Positions 24,560-35,640 of a DNA stretch of 64,000 nt are shown here, piece by piece. Under the pieces are notes generated by a model. It was given only the letters and a program-made list of their open reading frames with translations. It made no database searches and was not told where the DNA came from. The stretch comes from Pagrus major. Its lineage: Eukaryota; Chordata; Actinopteri; Spariformes; Sparidae. The stretch's first letter is position 1. Each line of letters starts with the position of its first letter. The translations under genes and the position numbers were made by a program. The stretch is taken from positions 5,741,847 through 5,805,846 of the forward strand of contig NC_133223.1 in assembly GCF_040436345.1 (NCBI RefSeq). Reading direction: 5' to 3'.

Positions 24560-25985
24560 ATGAGGATTTCAGTGCCTCTACAGGGCGGATGGGGAACAGT
24601 CACCCTCCACATAGCGCGAACGTCACATGCGTCATACGTCACCAGCGTTTGCGTCGTATGCATGCGTGTCACATGACGCCTCCCTCTCCCACTCCAGCGC
24701 GCTAAACAGATCGTTACTATGGTTACTACTTCCAACAACTCCCAGCGTTACGACTTCCAACAGGATAAAGGCAGAGACGTTCTAGGACTTTGATAAAGGT
24801 AAGAGATTATTGTTTAATTTAAAATATTAGTGTCTGTGTTAAAAGCTAGAAGTCCCGAGTGTAACATTAGTTCTCAACTTCATGTGTGGCAGGCAGACAA
24901 CAGCAAGAACGAGAGAGAGAGAGAGTAGCTCCATTCACACTGCCTTTTGCATGTGGGGATCCTGCGCCAATTCTCCGCATCAGCCTCTGTGTGAAAGTTT
25001 CAGATGTGGCGAGGGATGAAATTTCCCTCTGCCTCTGATGCACCTTCGGAGGTAGTATCAGGGGGGCATTATTGGCGAACGGATAAAAGAGGGCGTGTCG
25101 GTCTGATGGTGTTCACTGTCTGATAACTGAACAGATCCTTCACTCAACAAAATATAGCTGTCCCAAAAAGCAACGTTACAGGACCTAACAACAGTAACGT
25201 AGTAACTGGTCGTGTCTTTGGCAACTTATATGAGGAAAAAAATACCGCAGTTATACGTGGAGAAGTGTCTGTCAGCCTGTAGGTCCTACCGACTCTTCGT
25301 CACATTTCTGCCCGAAAAACAGAGTCTGTCCCCGGCAAAAAACTTTAACTCACCAACTGTTTGTCGCGATGAAAAAAATCTCCGCAACGTCAGCCCTCCA
25401 CCGAGACTTCAGTGAACTTTCCCCCAGAAAACAGCCTCCCTCCCCGCGACTGAAATAGTCAGACAGCGTCCAGTTTACTTATGGCGATTATGTAATTATG
25501 TAATTAAGAGAAAAACGTAACTTTGTCACTTTCCAGGATGTTTGGTGGGTCAGGATCCCAATCACAACACATTATAACTGCATCCATATGATTATAAACA
25601 GTCAGTGTGTACACATAGATTAACAGGATGACACCGGGGAAACACGTTGAAAAAAACACGTATCGTCACGCCTCTTCTGGAGCCGCGGCGCCTGCTTGCT
25701 GTGTGAATTATACTCTGGTTCGTCTTTTACGGCGGAGCTGTTCGGCTCTGTGTGAACAACCAGCGGTGGAGAATTTGGCGAACCACCACTGCTGTGATAA
25801 TGCGGCGTCTCTGTGTGAAAAGGGCGAGAGAAATGAAAAAAATAACGGCCTTCTTTGCCAAAAGACTGAGGCCAGAGGAAGAGAACCACCACACTCTCAA
25901 GGTGGGCTCACACACTTTGCACGTGCGCATGTCATCCAGGTTCTCCAGCCTTTGCCACCTTGGTCTCAAAAAAACCCAGGGAAAA
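24560..25985. other. GC- and CpG-richer unassigned DNA
   Basis: Base composition differs from the AT-rich surroundings. Paired motifs such as TTCACAC near 24935 and TGTGTGAA near 25700 and 25815 hint at a DNA transposon, but I could not define ends. Open frames on both strands overlap each other and resemble nothing known. It is downstream of the MARCO-like fragment and contains no further collagen repeats and no SRCR domain. Confidence 0.3.
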
Positions 25986-25987
25986 CC

Positions 25988-26618
25988 CTGTCTCCTCGTT
26001 CTCCTTTGAGTCCTGGGTCCCCTTTTGGTCCTTGAGGTCCAACGACACCACTGTCACCTTTGGGGCCTTTCACTCTGGTGCACCTGATGGTCCATCTCTA
26101 CCTGGAGGACCAGGAAGTCCTGCTTTGCGGCTGATGTTTGTCAGTTTGTCCTCCATGTTGTGGGTGCTGGTGTTGAGCAGCTTCAGGTCCGATCTCAGTC
26201 GGTCCAGCTGACCCTCCTCTCCACACATGCTCTGGACCTGGCTCTGCAGAGCCCACAGGTTGCTCCTAAGGGTTTGGGTTTCTTGACTGTTGTTTCGGAG
26301 CAGAGTTTGGAGGGTTTCGTCATCCTCTTCTCCACCCAGAGAAATGTGATTGGACGTCAACCTCTGTGTTCTGGGGCCAGACAGTAAAGACTGCAACGTG
26401 AAAACTTTATAAATGAGAAAGGCGTTGAGGGCGGTCTGCTGGATGAGGTAAATAACGATAACGTAAAAACACCGCGGTCTTCTGGGCCTCACTGGCTTCA
26501 GATCTGACTGGGAGCTGATGAGTGCCTCACAATTCAGTGGCAGCACATGAGCAGCAACAGGTTCTGCTCCACCCCCACACTTTTCTAGGCCTGCAGGACA
26601 GTTCTCCTCTTCCCCCAT
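25988..26618 (-). pseudogene. marco: MARCO-like scavenger receptor fragment, intronless and frameshifted
   Basis: A minus-strand frame of 182 codons encodes a type II membrane protein start: a cytoplasmic segment of about 49 residues, a transmembrane helix (CFYVIVIYLIQQTALNAF) that resembles the MARCO helix, a spacer with N-glycosylation sites (NNS, NTS, NIS) and heptad-like leucines, and then Gly-X-Y collagen (GLPGPPGRDGPSGAP) from residue 167. A stop at 26070-26072 ends it, but Gly-X-Y repeats continue immediately in another frame to about 25988, so one base has been gained or lost. No collagen or SRCR domain follows. MARCO is normally split into many exons, yet cytoplasmic, TM, spacer and collagen parts here lie in one exon. 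A retrocopy or gene fragment fits best. COLEC12- or SCARA-type receptors are the alternatives. Confidence 0.55.
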
Positions 26619-26878
26619 AGGTGGCAGCCTGTCCTCAGATAAGGCAGAAGCAAAAATAGCATGAATAGATCCACATCACGATGAGGAGCCAGAGTACTAG
26701 AAGGAAGATGTTTAAGAAGGTTTAAGGGTTGCCCATGTGTTCAAATTGGGCTTGTGTGTGTTTGGGGTGTGTGGGATGGGAAAACTCGCTCTCTTCATGT
26801 GCAGCATGGTACCAATTTTAGTTATTAAATTCAATGCCTTTTCATTATGTTTTCTTAAATATATGGAAACCTTAAACC

Positions 26879-29800
26879 TTGGATACTTTAATTGAATGTA
26901 TTTCATGGAACTGTAGAGGCCTGAACGAACCCATCAAAGTGAAACAGGTTATGAACAGGATCAAACAGTTAAGAGCTAAGATAGTATTCCTACAGGAAAC
27001 GCATCTGGTAGCTGATGAGACATCTAAGATAAAACATAGGTGGCCAGGGCATGTCATAGCATCTTCATATTCTACTAACGCCAGAGGTGTAATGACATTA
27101 ATACATAAGTCTATTCCGATACAAATAGAAAGAGTAATCTAAGATCCTAATGGTAGATTTTGAATTATACAAGGTTGTCTCCTGTCAACACAGATTAATT
27201 TAATTAACGTATATGGACCAAACATTGACGATGTTAACTTTTATAATAACCTATTCCTGAGAATCTCAACACTGTCTGGTAAAAACATTACTGCTGGGGA
27301 TTTTGATTGTGTCCTGGATCCAAGCAAAGATAGATCGGCTGAAGTGGACAACACTCATATGAAATCCAGAAAAGCACTACATCATTTTATAAAAGAACTT
27401 AATATGGTGGATATATGGAGGCATTTGAACCCAACAGCGAAAGAGTTCTCCTGTTACTCTAGTACGTATAAATGTTACTCTAGAATAGATTACTTTCTGG
27501 TGTCAGCAGAACTCCTTTCCAATATTAAAGGATGCCATTACAAAAGCATAATCATCTCAGACCATGCTGTTATCTCTATGGTCTATGTGGAGCCAAAACT
27601 GGTTCACCAACCCCCTAAGTGGAGATTTCAAACAAAATGGATGCAGGATTCAAAGTTCTTACAATTTTTAGGTGAACAAAGTGACATGTTTTTTGAGATT
27701 AATAGATCCCAAACTTCTGCCACAATCAGGTGGGAAGCCTTTAAATCATTTATTAGGGGTCAGATTATAAGTTATACAAGCAGGCAATCAAGAGAATCAC
27801 AGGCTAAATGTAGGGAGTTGGAACTCCAAATTAAAATTCTTGAGAACAGGAGTTGTCAGGAGGGGAAAAGTGACAACGATGTGCACAAGCAGTTATTACT
27901 AAGAACTCAATATAATGTGATAACATCCAATAAGGCCACTGCAAATTTAATGAGACTTTGACAAAATTATTACGATCAAAGGAAAAAACCTGGTAGGCTT
28001 CTTGCATGGCGCATTAAACAACAACAAACAGAGAGGACAATTATAAGGATAGCGGACGTGAATGGGAACGTCACTATCGAACCATTGGAAATTATCACAG
28101 CATTTAGAAACTTCTACGAAAATCTCTATAAATCAGAGTACAATATCAATATCGATACCCAGACCATATTCTTATACCAACTTAATATTCCAAAGATCTC
28201 TGAGGAAAGTAAGAATATTTTAGACAAACAATTAAGTACAGCGGAAATTTCTGAAACTGCATTGAAGACAGGGAAAAACGGCAGGACCGGACGGCCTTCC
28301 AATTGACTTATATAAACATTTCAAAGACAAATTGATAGCCCCCTTATATGAGATGTATTTAGAATCCTACTGTAATGGCTACTTGCCTGATTCTATGAGA
28401 GAGGCTTTGATTATCCTGCTTCCAAAACCAGGGAAAACTAACACTAAATGTGAGAATATGCGTCCTATAAGTTAAATAAACACAGACACAAAAATCCTCA
28501 GCAAAATTTTGGCAAAGAGGTTGGAGGGAGTACTTTCAAGCATTGTGGGGGACGATCAAAATGGTTTTATAAAGGGAAGACAAGGATTTCATAATGTAAG
28601 GCGTACTCTTAACATTCTCTACAACCAGAAGGGAGAAAGGGATACGGCTCTTCTGTCACTTGATGCTGAAAAAGCCTTTGATAGAGTTGAATGGCGTTAT
28701 CTCTTCGATGTCATCACCCGATTTGGATTTGGAGACTCATTCTGTAGTTGGATTAAACTATTACATCTTAACCCTGTAGCTGAGGTACTAACAAACGATG
28801 CGAGATCCAAACCTTTCAATATTACAAGAGGTTGTCCACAGGGTTCGCCTCTTTCCCCACTTTTATTCATACTAGCTATAGAACCATTAGCAATAGCAAT
28901 TAGAACTAACAGGCAAATACAAGGAATTACAATTGGCAACAAAGATCACAAAATAGCACTGTTCGCGGATGACGTAATTTTATTTTTAAAACAATTACCT
29001 GCACTGTTAGATCTGTAAGGCTTGTTCGGTGATATCTCTGATTACAAACTGAACGCTTCAAAATCTTCACTTATGTTGCTTAATGAAAATGAGGGACAAA
29101 ATCCTGATCAACATATATCTTCTTTTAAGCTTTCAACTGGTTTTACCTATTTGGGCATTAAATTAGTACCTCAGTTACAAAATATATCACCAATAAATTA
29201 TGAACCTGTATTAGACTCAGTATATAAATCTTTAGAAAGATGGATGTCATTGCCTATCTCTCTGATAGGCAGAATAAATAATTTAAAGATGAACATATTA
29301 CCGAAATTCTTATATTTATTCCAAAATATTCCTTTGGCGCCACTCATCAAAAAATTTATATGGAATAAGAAACGTCCCAGAGTTCGCCTATCTCTGTTGT
29401 ATCTTCCGTTTGACGCAGGGGGGTTGAAATGTCCAAACCTCTATTGGTACTACCTCGCAGCACAGCTGACCACTTTGAGATTCTATTTTTCTGATGTAAA
29501 CAAGACCCCATGGATGGACATAGAAGCACAATATGCTCAGATACCACTTCATTTATATTTGTACTCAGCTGAATATGAGATGAATACAGATGAATACCTA
29601 AGAGAGAATACAGTTCATCCTATAATATTGAATATGGTTAATGTGTGGTGCGAGGTAAAGAAACACATGAAAATATTAAACACCCTGTCACAATTTAGCC
29701 CAATCTGGGGTAATGTCTCATTTAAACCAGGCAAGCTGGATGCTGGGTTCAAATTGTGGGCAAAGAAAGGGCTAAGTAAAATCTCTGACCTGTATAAGGA

Positions 29801-30872
29801 AGATGTTTTATTGTCTTTTGAGGAAATTTCTCATATGTATAATATCCCAAAAAAACATTAGCAATTCCTGCACTTTCATCTTTAGAGGAAATTATTACTA
29901 ACAATTGTATTAACAGAGGTTGGATTTCATTAATATACAACTGGCTAACATCCGGTTCTAATGAATCATCAGCACCCAAACTTGATACATGGAGGGCAGA
30001 ATTAAAAGTGGACATTTCAAACAATGATTGGATCAAAGCCTGTAAGGAGGCACAAGCACAAACAGCCAACACTAATTTAAAATTACTCCAATACAATTGG
30101 TTAATGCGGACCTACATAACCCCTGTCAAGCTTCATAGATACAACAACGATATACCTGATACATGTTTTAAATGCAATGAGGTTAAAGGAACATTTATAC
30201 ACTGTATCTGGGAATGTGACAAGATTAAGAAATTCTGGAGGGAGGTGATGGATAAAATCATGGCTATTCTGTCGGTTAATATTTCACCTGATCCCATTAT
30301 GACTCTGTTACATTTATATCCAGCAAACCTCAACCTGAGAGCTAGAGAATACACATTTATTAATTTTGCTGTATTACAGGCAAAGCGTCTGATAGCTCTG
30401 AATTGGAAGAAAACTGGTGCCTACAATAGGAGCTTGGATCAAATGTATGGCACAGTGTATGTCAATGGAAAGAATAACATATATTTTAAAAAATAGATTG
30501 GGTGTGTATGAAGGAATTTGGAAACCATTCAGCGACTTTATAAAACAGGAAGATATAGCAGAGCTTCTACAGTTGGAGAATTCAGGTTAATTTTGTTATT
30601 TTGTTGTTATCTGTATTTATTCTTATTTTTTATCTTTCTATTTCATTTTATTTTTGCTAAGGTACCATGGATTTGTATTTTGTATCTCGTATCAACATTG
30701 TAATATAATTTTTTATAAATCTTAAGCTATGAGTATAAGAGAGACAACGAGTGTGTATGTGTTGGGGGGGTAATACTACAGTGTCATTCATTGGATAACT
30801 ATTCGCACTTGTACCTTACCTGCACTGTAAAGAATGATGCAAAATAAAATAAAAACATTGTTAAAAAAAAAA
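26879..30872 (+). mobile_element. L1-like LINE ORF2 with poly(A) tail, inactive
   Basis: The plus strand carries one nearly complete L1/Tx1-type ORF2 in broken frames. It starts at the endonuclease (CISWNCRGLNEP, FLQETHL) and goes on through YGPN, SRIDYFLVS and ISDHAVI. The RT region includes [52 protein letters not shown] and the active-site FADDVILFL. The C-terminal part has a Cys-rich knuckle, CFKCNEVKGTFIHCIWEC, and ends near 30496. A 3' UTR follows with an A-rich tail ending about 30872. Stops or frame changes near 27140, 27960, 28300, 28473 and 29018 make it dead. ORF1 is not recognisable upstream, so the copy is probably 5'-truncated. Confidence 0.85.
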
Positions 30873-31000
30873 TGATGACGCAGTCTTTTCTTTTCATACA
30901 TCACGTTTATTGACAGTTGTTGATTAATTTGAGTGCACGCATTTTGATTCACAGGCTGTAAATTAACATTTCCAGTCGCACTTTATTTTACAGTACATTA

Positions 31001-31316
31001 ATAAGACGTAACAGGCCGTACTTTGTATCAAATAAGACAAAAACAATAGCCAATAAGACGTAACAAGCCGCACTTTGTATCAAATAAGACAAAAACAATA
31101 GCCAATAAGACGTAACAAGCCGCACTTTGTATCAAATTAGACAAAAACGATACGCTAATAAGACGTAACAAGCTGTACTTTGTATCAAATTAGACAAAAA
31201 CAATACGCTAATAAGACGTAACAAGCCGTACTTTGTATCAAATTAGACAAAAACAATACGCTAATAAGACGTAACAAGCCGTACTTTGTATCAAATTAGA
31301 CAACTAGAAATAATGT
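31001..31316. repeat. 52-53 bp minisatellite, six units
   Basis: ATAAGACGTAACAAGCCG recurs with unit starts at about 31001, 31053, 31105, 31158, 31211 and 31264, a period of 52 then 53 bp. Each unit also contains ACTTTGTATCAAAT and AGACAAAAACAAT. The units directly abut with no unique spacers, so this is not a CRISPR array. A single related unit occurs inverted at about 45000-45060. Confidence 0.9.
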
Positions 31317-31710
31317 AATGTTAATTAGACAGTAAACAAGAAAATTAAACTGTTATTAGACACCATATAGCCTACCCAAATTATGCTGTAATCAGAAACC
31401 GCATAAGTCTTATTACCTAAAATATAGTCTACTATACTGAGACACTATTATACCAAATTATACTGTAATTGCAAACCAAATCGGAGATCCTAATACACTA
31501 TTAGACACCATTTTACAAGATCTTAGTCTAATTAGAAATCACACACAATCCCATATCAGATCCAAAATATGCTATTTAGACGCTATTCTACCCTCACTAC
31601 CAAATTATGCATTTAATGCTACCAACATCGGCCTATAGCTTAATTAAACGAATGTACTGCCATATTATATCGGGCATGGCCTTTAATAGTCGGACAAAAC
31701 ACACTTGTTT
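31317..31710. repeat. AT-rich repeat related to the inverted repeat at 44.2-45.1 kb
   Basis: The stretch around 31560-31700 aligns by eye with 44190-44340. Shared landmarks in order are ATCAGATCCAAAATAT-like sequence, CGCTATT, AATGCTACCAAC and GGCCTATAGCTTAATTAAAC. Together with the minisatellite to its left it appears to be one copy of the same family. Confidence 0.6.
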
Positions 31711-32499
31711 CTAAGAACATGTTGTTTTCATTTAGTTTACTGATATTGTTTGAAGCCGGATTATTATTTCATTAATTACCTATATATTAGGTGCTAAATG
31801 CGGGACTTTTATTTTGAAAGCGTCTCGCTGTGAACCGAAAACATCCGGTGTTCTTGTGGATTGTGTGTGTCTGCGTGTTGGAAGTGTACCTGCATGGTGT
31901 TTGTTGAAAGTGATGAAAACAATCATTTTGTTTACTTAGCACCTGGCTGATAAAGGGCACAAGGTTTGTTGTCATATCGTTTCATGATATGTTTAATGTT
32001 TAGTTCAGATCGCGGTAACTTTTATGGTTTTGTACAGTTTGATATAGCTTGTTTGAGCTAGCGGGAACGCTAATTAGCATTAGCTCAGCTATCCTGTCGG
32101 GTCAGAAGAACGGAGATGAGGCTGGTCATTTCATTTCTATGTTTATTAATATAAAGAAACGCATTTTGTGTGGTTTGTATCGGCTTTAATATATAAAGTT
32201 AAAGGTTCATATTAATGTACTGTAAAATAAAGTGCAACCACATTTCCTTTGTTTGAGTTGAAACTCACCTTGTGTGTCTTGTTGTATGCAGCTCTCCCCA
32301 GCTCTGGAAAGGAGGCGGCGCCATCCAAGATGGCCTCTTATGGAAGCAGGGCAGGAAATGGAGGAGGCCTCCTTGGAGGTGCCAGAGGGGAGGCTGTCTT
32401 TTTCTTTGAGATCTATTTAATTTGAGATGATTAGGAGCTTTAAGTTTACTTCATGATTTGAGTGTTTATATTGAGTATGTATAGGTTTCCATTTGTAGA

Positions 32500-32831
32500 C
32501 TCTGTTCACATTATGTTTCGTTTACATTATGGAAGTAATGGTTTATGTCTGTTCCCCCCTATTGTCTGTGTTGGCTAGCCAGTGTCTATATAACCCCCAC
32601 CTATTATCTCATTTGTTAGGTCAGTTATGTTGAGTTAAGTCGCCGTTTGTTTAAGTTGACCTCAGTTTAAGTTATTAGGGCCCTTATTTAGAGTTGTTAT
32701 TTTTCTTAATTTTTGTATTTGTACCAATATACTTTTTGGATATTGTTCCTTTGAATTGAGTTTGTAAATAAATTAACATCTTTTTGACCTTTACACCTTG
32801 TGTTCTTGAGCCTTTCCTGTTTGGTCCCTGA
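32500..32831 (+). mobile_element. LTR-like tail
   Basis: Sequence with LTR character: TATATAACC near 32587, AATAAA at 32767-32772 and a following segment ending CCCTGACACA at about 32833. No matching second LTR was found. A reverse-transcriptase remnant begins directly to the right on the same strand. The left boundary is uncertain. Confidence 0.3.
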
Positions 32832-32843
32832 CACAGCCTCTTA

Positions 32844-33210
32844 GTGATTGGCCCATTCTCTAGCCCTCCATTCCCAAGCTACCACGTCAGCCCCATTGGC
32901 ACTGCCACAAGGAAATTTTCTGGCAAGAAGAGACTCATAATAGACCTCTCTTCTCCCCTGGCACACCCAGCATCAACAGCCTTATCCCCAGTCTGGATTC
33001 TCCTATGCCATCAACCTCACCCTTCTGGTGCAAGAGCAGCCCAAAACAACTCAACAATCACAAATTTCCACACGTCATTCACTTTCTGGATGACTCTTAC
33101 TGTATCTCCTTATACATTACAAATGTCCTCCTTGCCCTCCGATGTACCAAGCATCAGCTTCTCTCCCTGCTTGCACACCTAAATTTCACCATCTTCCTTC
33201 AATTCTGAGC
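32844..33210 (+). pseudogene. Reverse-transcriptase remnant, type uncertain
   Basis: In one frame the plus strand reads SPIGTATRKFSGKKRLIIDL and, after an apparent deletion, another frame reads CKSSPKQLNNHKFPHVIHFL followed by DD. These match the fingers and the xxDD active-site region of a retrotransposon RT, and the style resembles tyrosine-recombinase (DIRS/Ngaro) elements. The region between, with the first catalytic aspartate, is missing. It ends where the TAAR duplication block starts. Clade assignment is an inference. Confidence 0.45.
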
Positions 33211-33633
33211 TGACTGTTAATTGCTGTCTCTTAGCTTTATTTTTGTTTGTAGGTGTTCACATACCAAATGGCTGCATTGAAGGCCTGGCTTGCACCACCA
33301 GTGAAGACACACTGCCTGCTAAATTCTGTGGGCACGGACTTCAGTCAAGTATAAAATGGAGTACAACTTCCAACATTTTCTTCTGATGTGGATAATAACA
33401 TCTAAAAAAAAACACTACTAGAGGTTGAGAATGTAAACTCAGTTTTTGGAAAATTAACAAACCCAAAGTTGCTTCTCTGTTTCCACTCAGTCATTCTTAG
33501 AGAATATCATATTGTAGCATTAGCAATGTAAAGACGCACATGTGATTCGCAGCATTTAATTACTCTTCACCGTCACATGTACATTTATCTATTCATGCTC
33601 AGGGTCTCATTTCAGGCCCCATGCAGAGTGTCT

Positions 33634-34767
33634 CTACAGTATGTTCGCCTCACAGGAGTCAGGCTGCAGTATCTCAAATGTAACTATGAGCTTAATTGAT
33701 TTTCTTAACCAGGGATAACAAAAGGCATAAACCACAGGGTTTAGGCAGGAGTTAAAATAATACAAACATAAAACAAAGGCAGCAGATGAAGCATTGAGCA
33801 AGTTATCTTGGCCTGTAAGAGCAACACAATAATATGGGCAGAGACATATTAGAAACAAAACTACAACAACACCAAGAGTCCTGGCTGCTTTCATTTCAGA
33901 TTTCTTTGCAGTTACTTTCCCTGATTGTGTGACAGCTGCAATATGAGACCGCATGGCACGAGCCTGAGACACAGCCACCACAAATACTCTCATATACAAA
34001 ACAACAATAACAGTAATGGGAACAATGAAGGAAAAAGTGAGATCTGCAAGTCCAGCAATGTAGTTAATGAAAAATAAACACTCTCCAATGCAGGAGTGAT
34101 ACCTGCCTGGTTCTTTCAATATATCCTTCAGGATCAGACTTTGAAAAATTACAGAGCATATCCAACACAGACAAACACACACCTGAACTCTTTTTTGTGT
34201 GATTTCACTGGAGTAATGCAGAGGATGACAAATAGCCACATAGCGGTCAACAGATATGAGCACCATGGTTCCTACTGAGGCAGAGGCAATAACATAATCT
34301 ACATACTGATACAGAGAACACATGAGGTCACCAAGGAACCAGCAGCCGTCCATGAGCATTATTTGAACGAACATAAGGGGGCCAACGAAGAAATCTGTGA
34401 CAGCCAGAGAGAGGAGGAGGAGGTTGGTGGGAGTGTGGAGCTGCCTGGAGAGGAAGAACAGCATGAATTTATCATTATTTATCAATTTTTAGACAACAGC
34501 AGATACAACGATCATACAATACTTTTTGATTCATTTATTTATTTTTACTTTGTTTTTGTCTATGTATCAGTTTAATAAATTAATGAATGGCTACTTGAAG
34601 TGGGAGATAGAGATGATGACCAGCAGGTTAAGAGCTGCAGTGAGCAGAGCGATGAAGGACAGAAGAATGTAAATCAGCATGGTCTCAAAGTGAGGACGCA
34701 TTGGCTTCCTGCAGGAGCTGTTGAGGAGTTGTGGAAAGCAGAGTTCAGTTCCCTCCAAGGTCTCCAT
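33634..34767 (-). CDS. Trace amine-associated receptor (TAAR), copy B, two exons
   Basis: Exon 1 is 34595-34767 and exon 2 is 33634-34444, separated by a 150-bp GT-AG phase-2 intron; 984 nt give 327 residues. The start at METLEGTELCF is chosen by alignment with copy A; an in-frame ATG 20 codons upstream (34825-34827) would add a segment conserved in B, C and D. Seven TM segments are visible. Key residues: N-glycosylation site LNSSC, Cys3.25, Asp3.32 (YVDYVIASAS), VDRY, Asp5.42 (GLADLTF), CLCP in TM6 and Tyr7.43. The TAAR fingerprint is nearly intact, but its last Phe is Leu (NPVVYAFCYPWL). With both Asp3.32 and Asp5.42 it has the pair associated with diamine binding in fish TAARs of the Taar13c type. 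It is the only member of the B/C/D trio that keeps Asp3.32. Confidence 0.9.
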
Positions 34768-34980
34768 CACCAGAGAGAGGAGAACCTGCTGAGCTCTGGC
34801 AGCTTTTTGACCAAAGGTTTCCGTCATACAACTAATTTATCACTATCCTTCCAGCCCAGCCCTCCTTCCTCCTCACCTCTGCTGCTTTGTTCCTCTCCAT
34901 AGAGATTGAAGTATTACGCCTTCTTTGTTTATCCTCCTCAATGTTGGTGACTTTGGTTTATGTTTATCTCCACCTTTGGC

Positions 34981-34993
34981 CATCTGCCAGATG
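34981..34993. promoter_or_regulatory. Conserved near-palindromic double E-box upstream of TAAR B
   Basis: CATCTGCCAGATG joins two CANNTG E-boxes and starts 214 bp upstream of the chosen start codon. The same 13 bases occur at the same distance in copies C and D. Function is inferred from position and conservation only; the recent duplication alone could explain the identity. Confidence 0.35.
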
Positions 34994-35347
34994 TCACAGG
35001 TCAAAGCTGGCTGAGCTCAAGTGGTAAATGTTGCTTGTGGGAGTACATTGTTGCTCTAATCTTGTGCACTTGAGATTATCCCAGCAGCTAGAAATCCCAT
35101 GAACTTGTTCTTATTCCTGGAAATGTATGTAAAATTATCACAAAACACCTATCCCAGTCTAGCCCAAAGTAAATTCAAAGCTGTTGGTGAACCATTTGGA
35201 GTACAGACATGGTTTGGGGCTCTTTTGAAAGGTTATTAAGATGATTTTGTGCTGGGTTAGAAGAACCTAAATTACTGCTTAATTTTTTTAATACAAAATT
35301 AGCCTGAAGATGACCTGTAATGGCCTCTGTCAGCTGGAAGACACAAT

Positions 35348-35600
35348 GGGCCCTATTTAGACAGTCTATGGCGGCGGTCTAAGGCGCAGCCCGCTAGTGC
35401 GTTTAGGACGTGTCCAAGTTCATTTTGCAAGTTGAACAACGGATAATCTGCAAGCATGGCGCACAGAGGTGGTTTTTCAACTGAATTACTCATGGGTGTG
35501 TTTTTTTGGCAGAAATAATTCAAACCAATCTCAGTGTCATCTCCCATTACCTTTAAGAGCCAGGTGCACCAGGGCCTGACATATATTAAACAGTAGTACT
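35348..35600. repeat. Fish MITE-like repeat starting GGGCCCTATTTA
   Basis: The sequence begins GGGCCCTATTTAGACAGTCT and contains GTGCGTTTAGGACGTGTCC, as in a widespread fish non-autonomous DNA repeat. It is duplicated with TAAR D at 61597-61940. A related fragment, ACACGCCAGGGGCGCA, lies near 39162. Confidence 0.5.
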
Positions 35601-35640
35601 TGTCTTCACTGAGGGAAAGGGATTCCTTGCCATTTCACAA

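Larger units (their letters stand above)
33240..35640. repeat. TAAR duplication block B
   Basis: This block with about 47510-49670 (C) and 59600-61990 (D) shows collinear similarity well beyond the coding exons. Downstream, GGTGTTCACATACCAAATGG near 33252 matches 47515. Upstream, the sequence from 34768 to about 35030 matches C and D nearly base for base. B and D continue to match to about 35640 and 61990. Confidence 0.7.

Noticed and set aside
25620-26035. Several long frames in the CpG-rich stretch
   Set aside because: Mutually overlapping frames on both strands with no protein family features.
31001-31316. Regularly spaced repeats that might suggest a CRISPR array
   Set aside because: Whole 52-53 bp units repeat head to tail with no unique spacers, in a fish genome without cas genes. 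It is a minisatellite.
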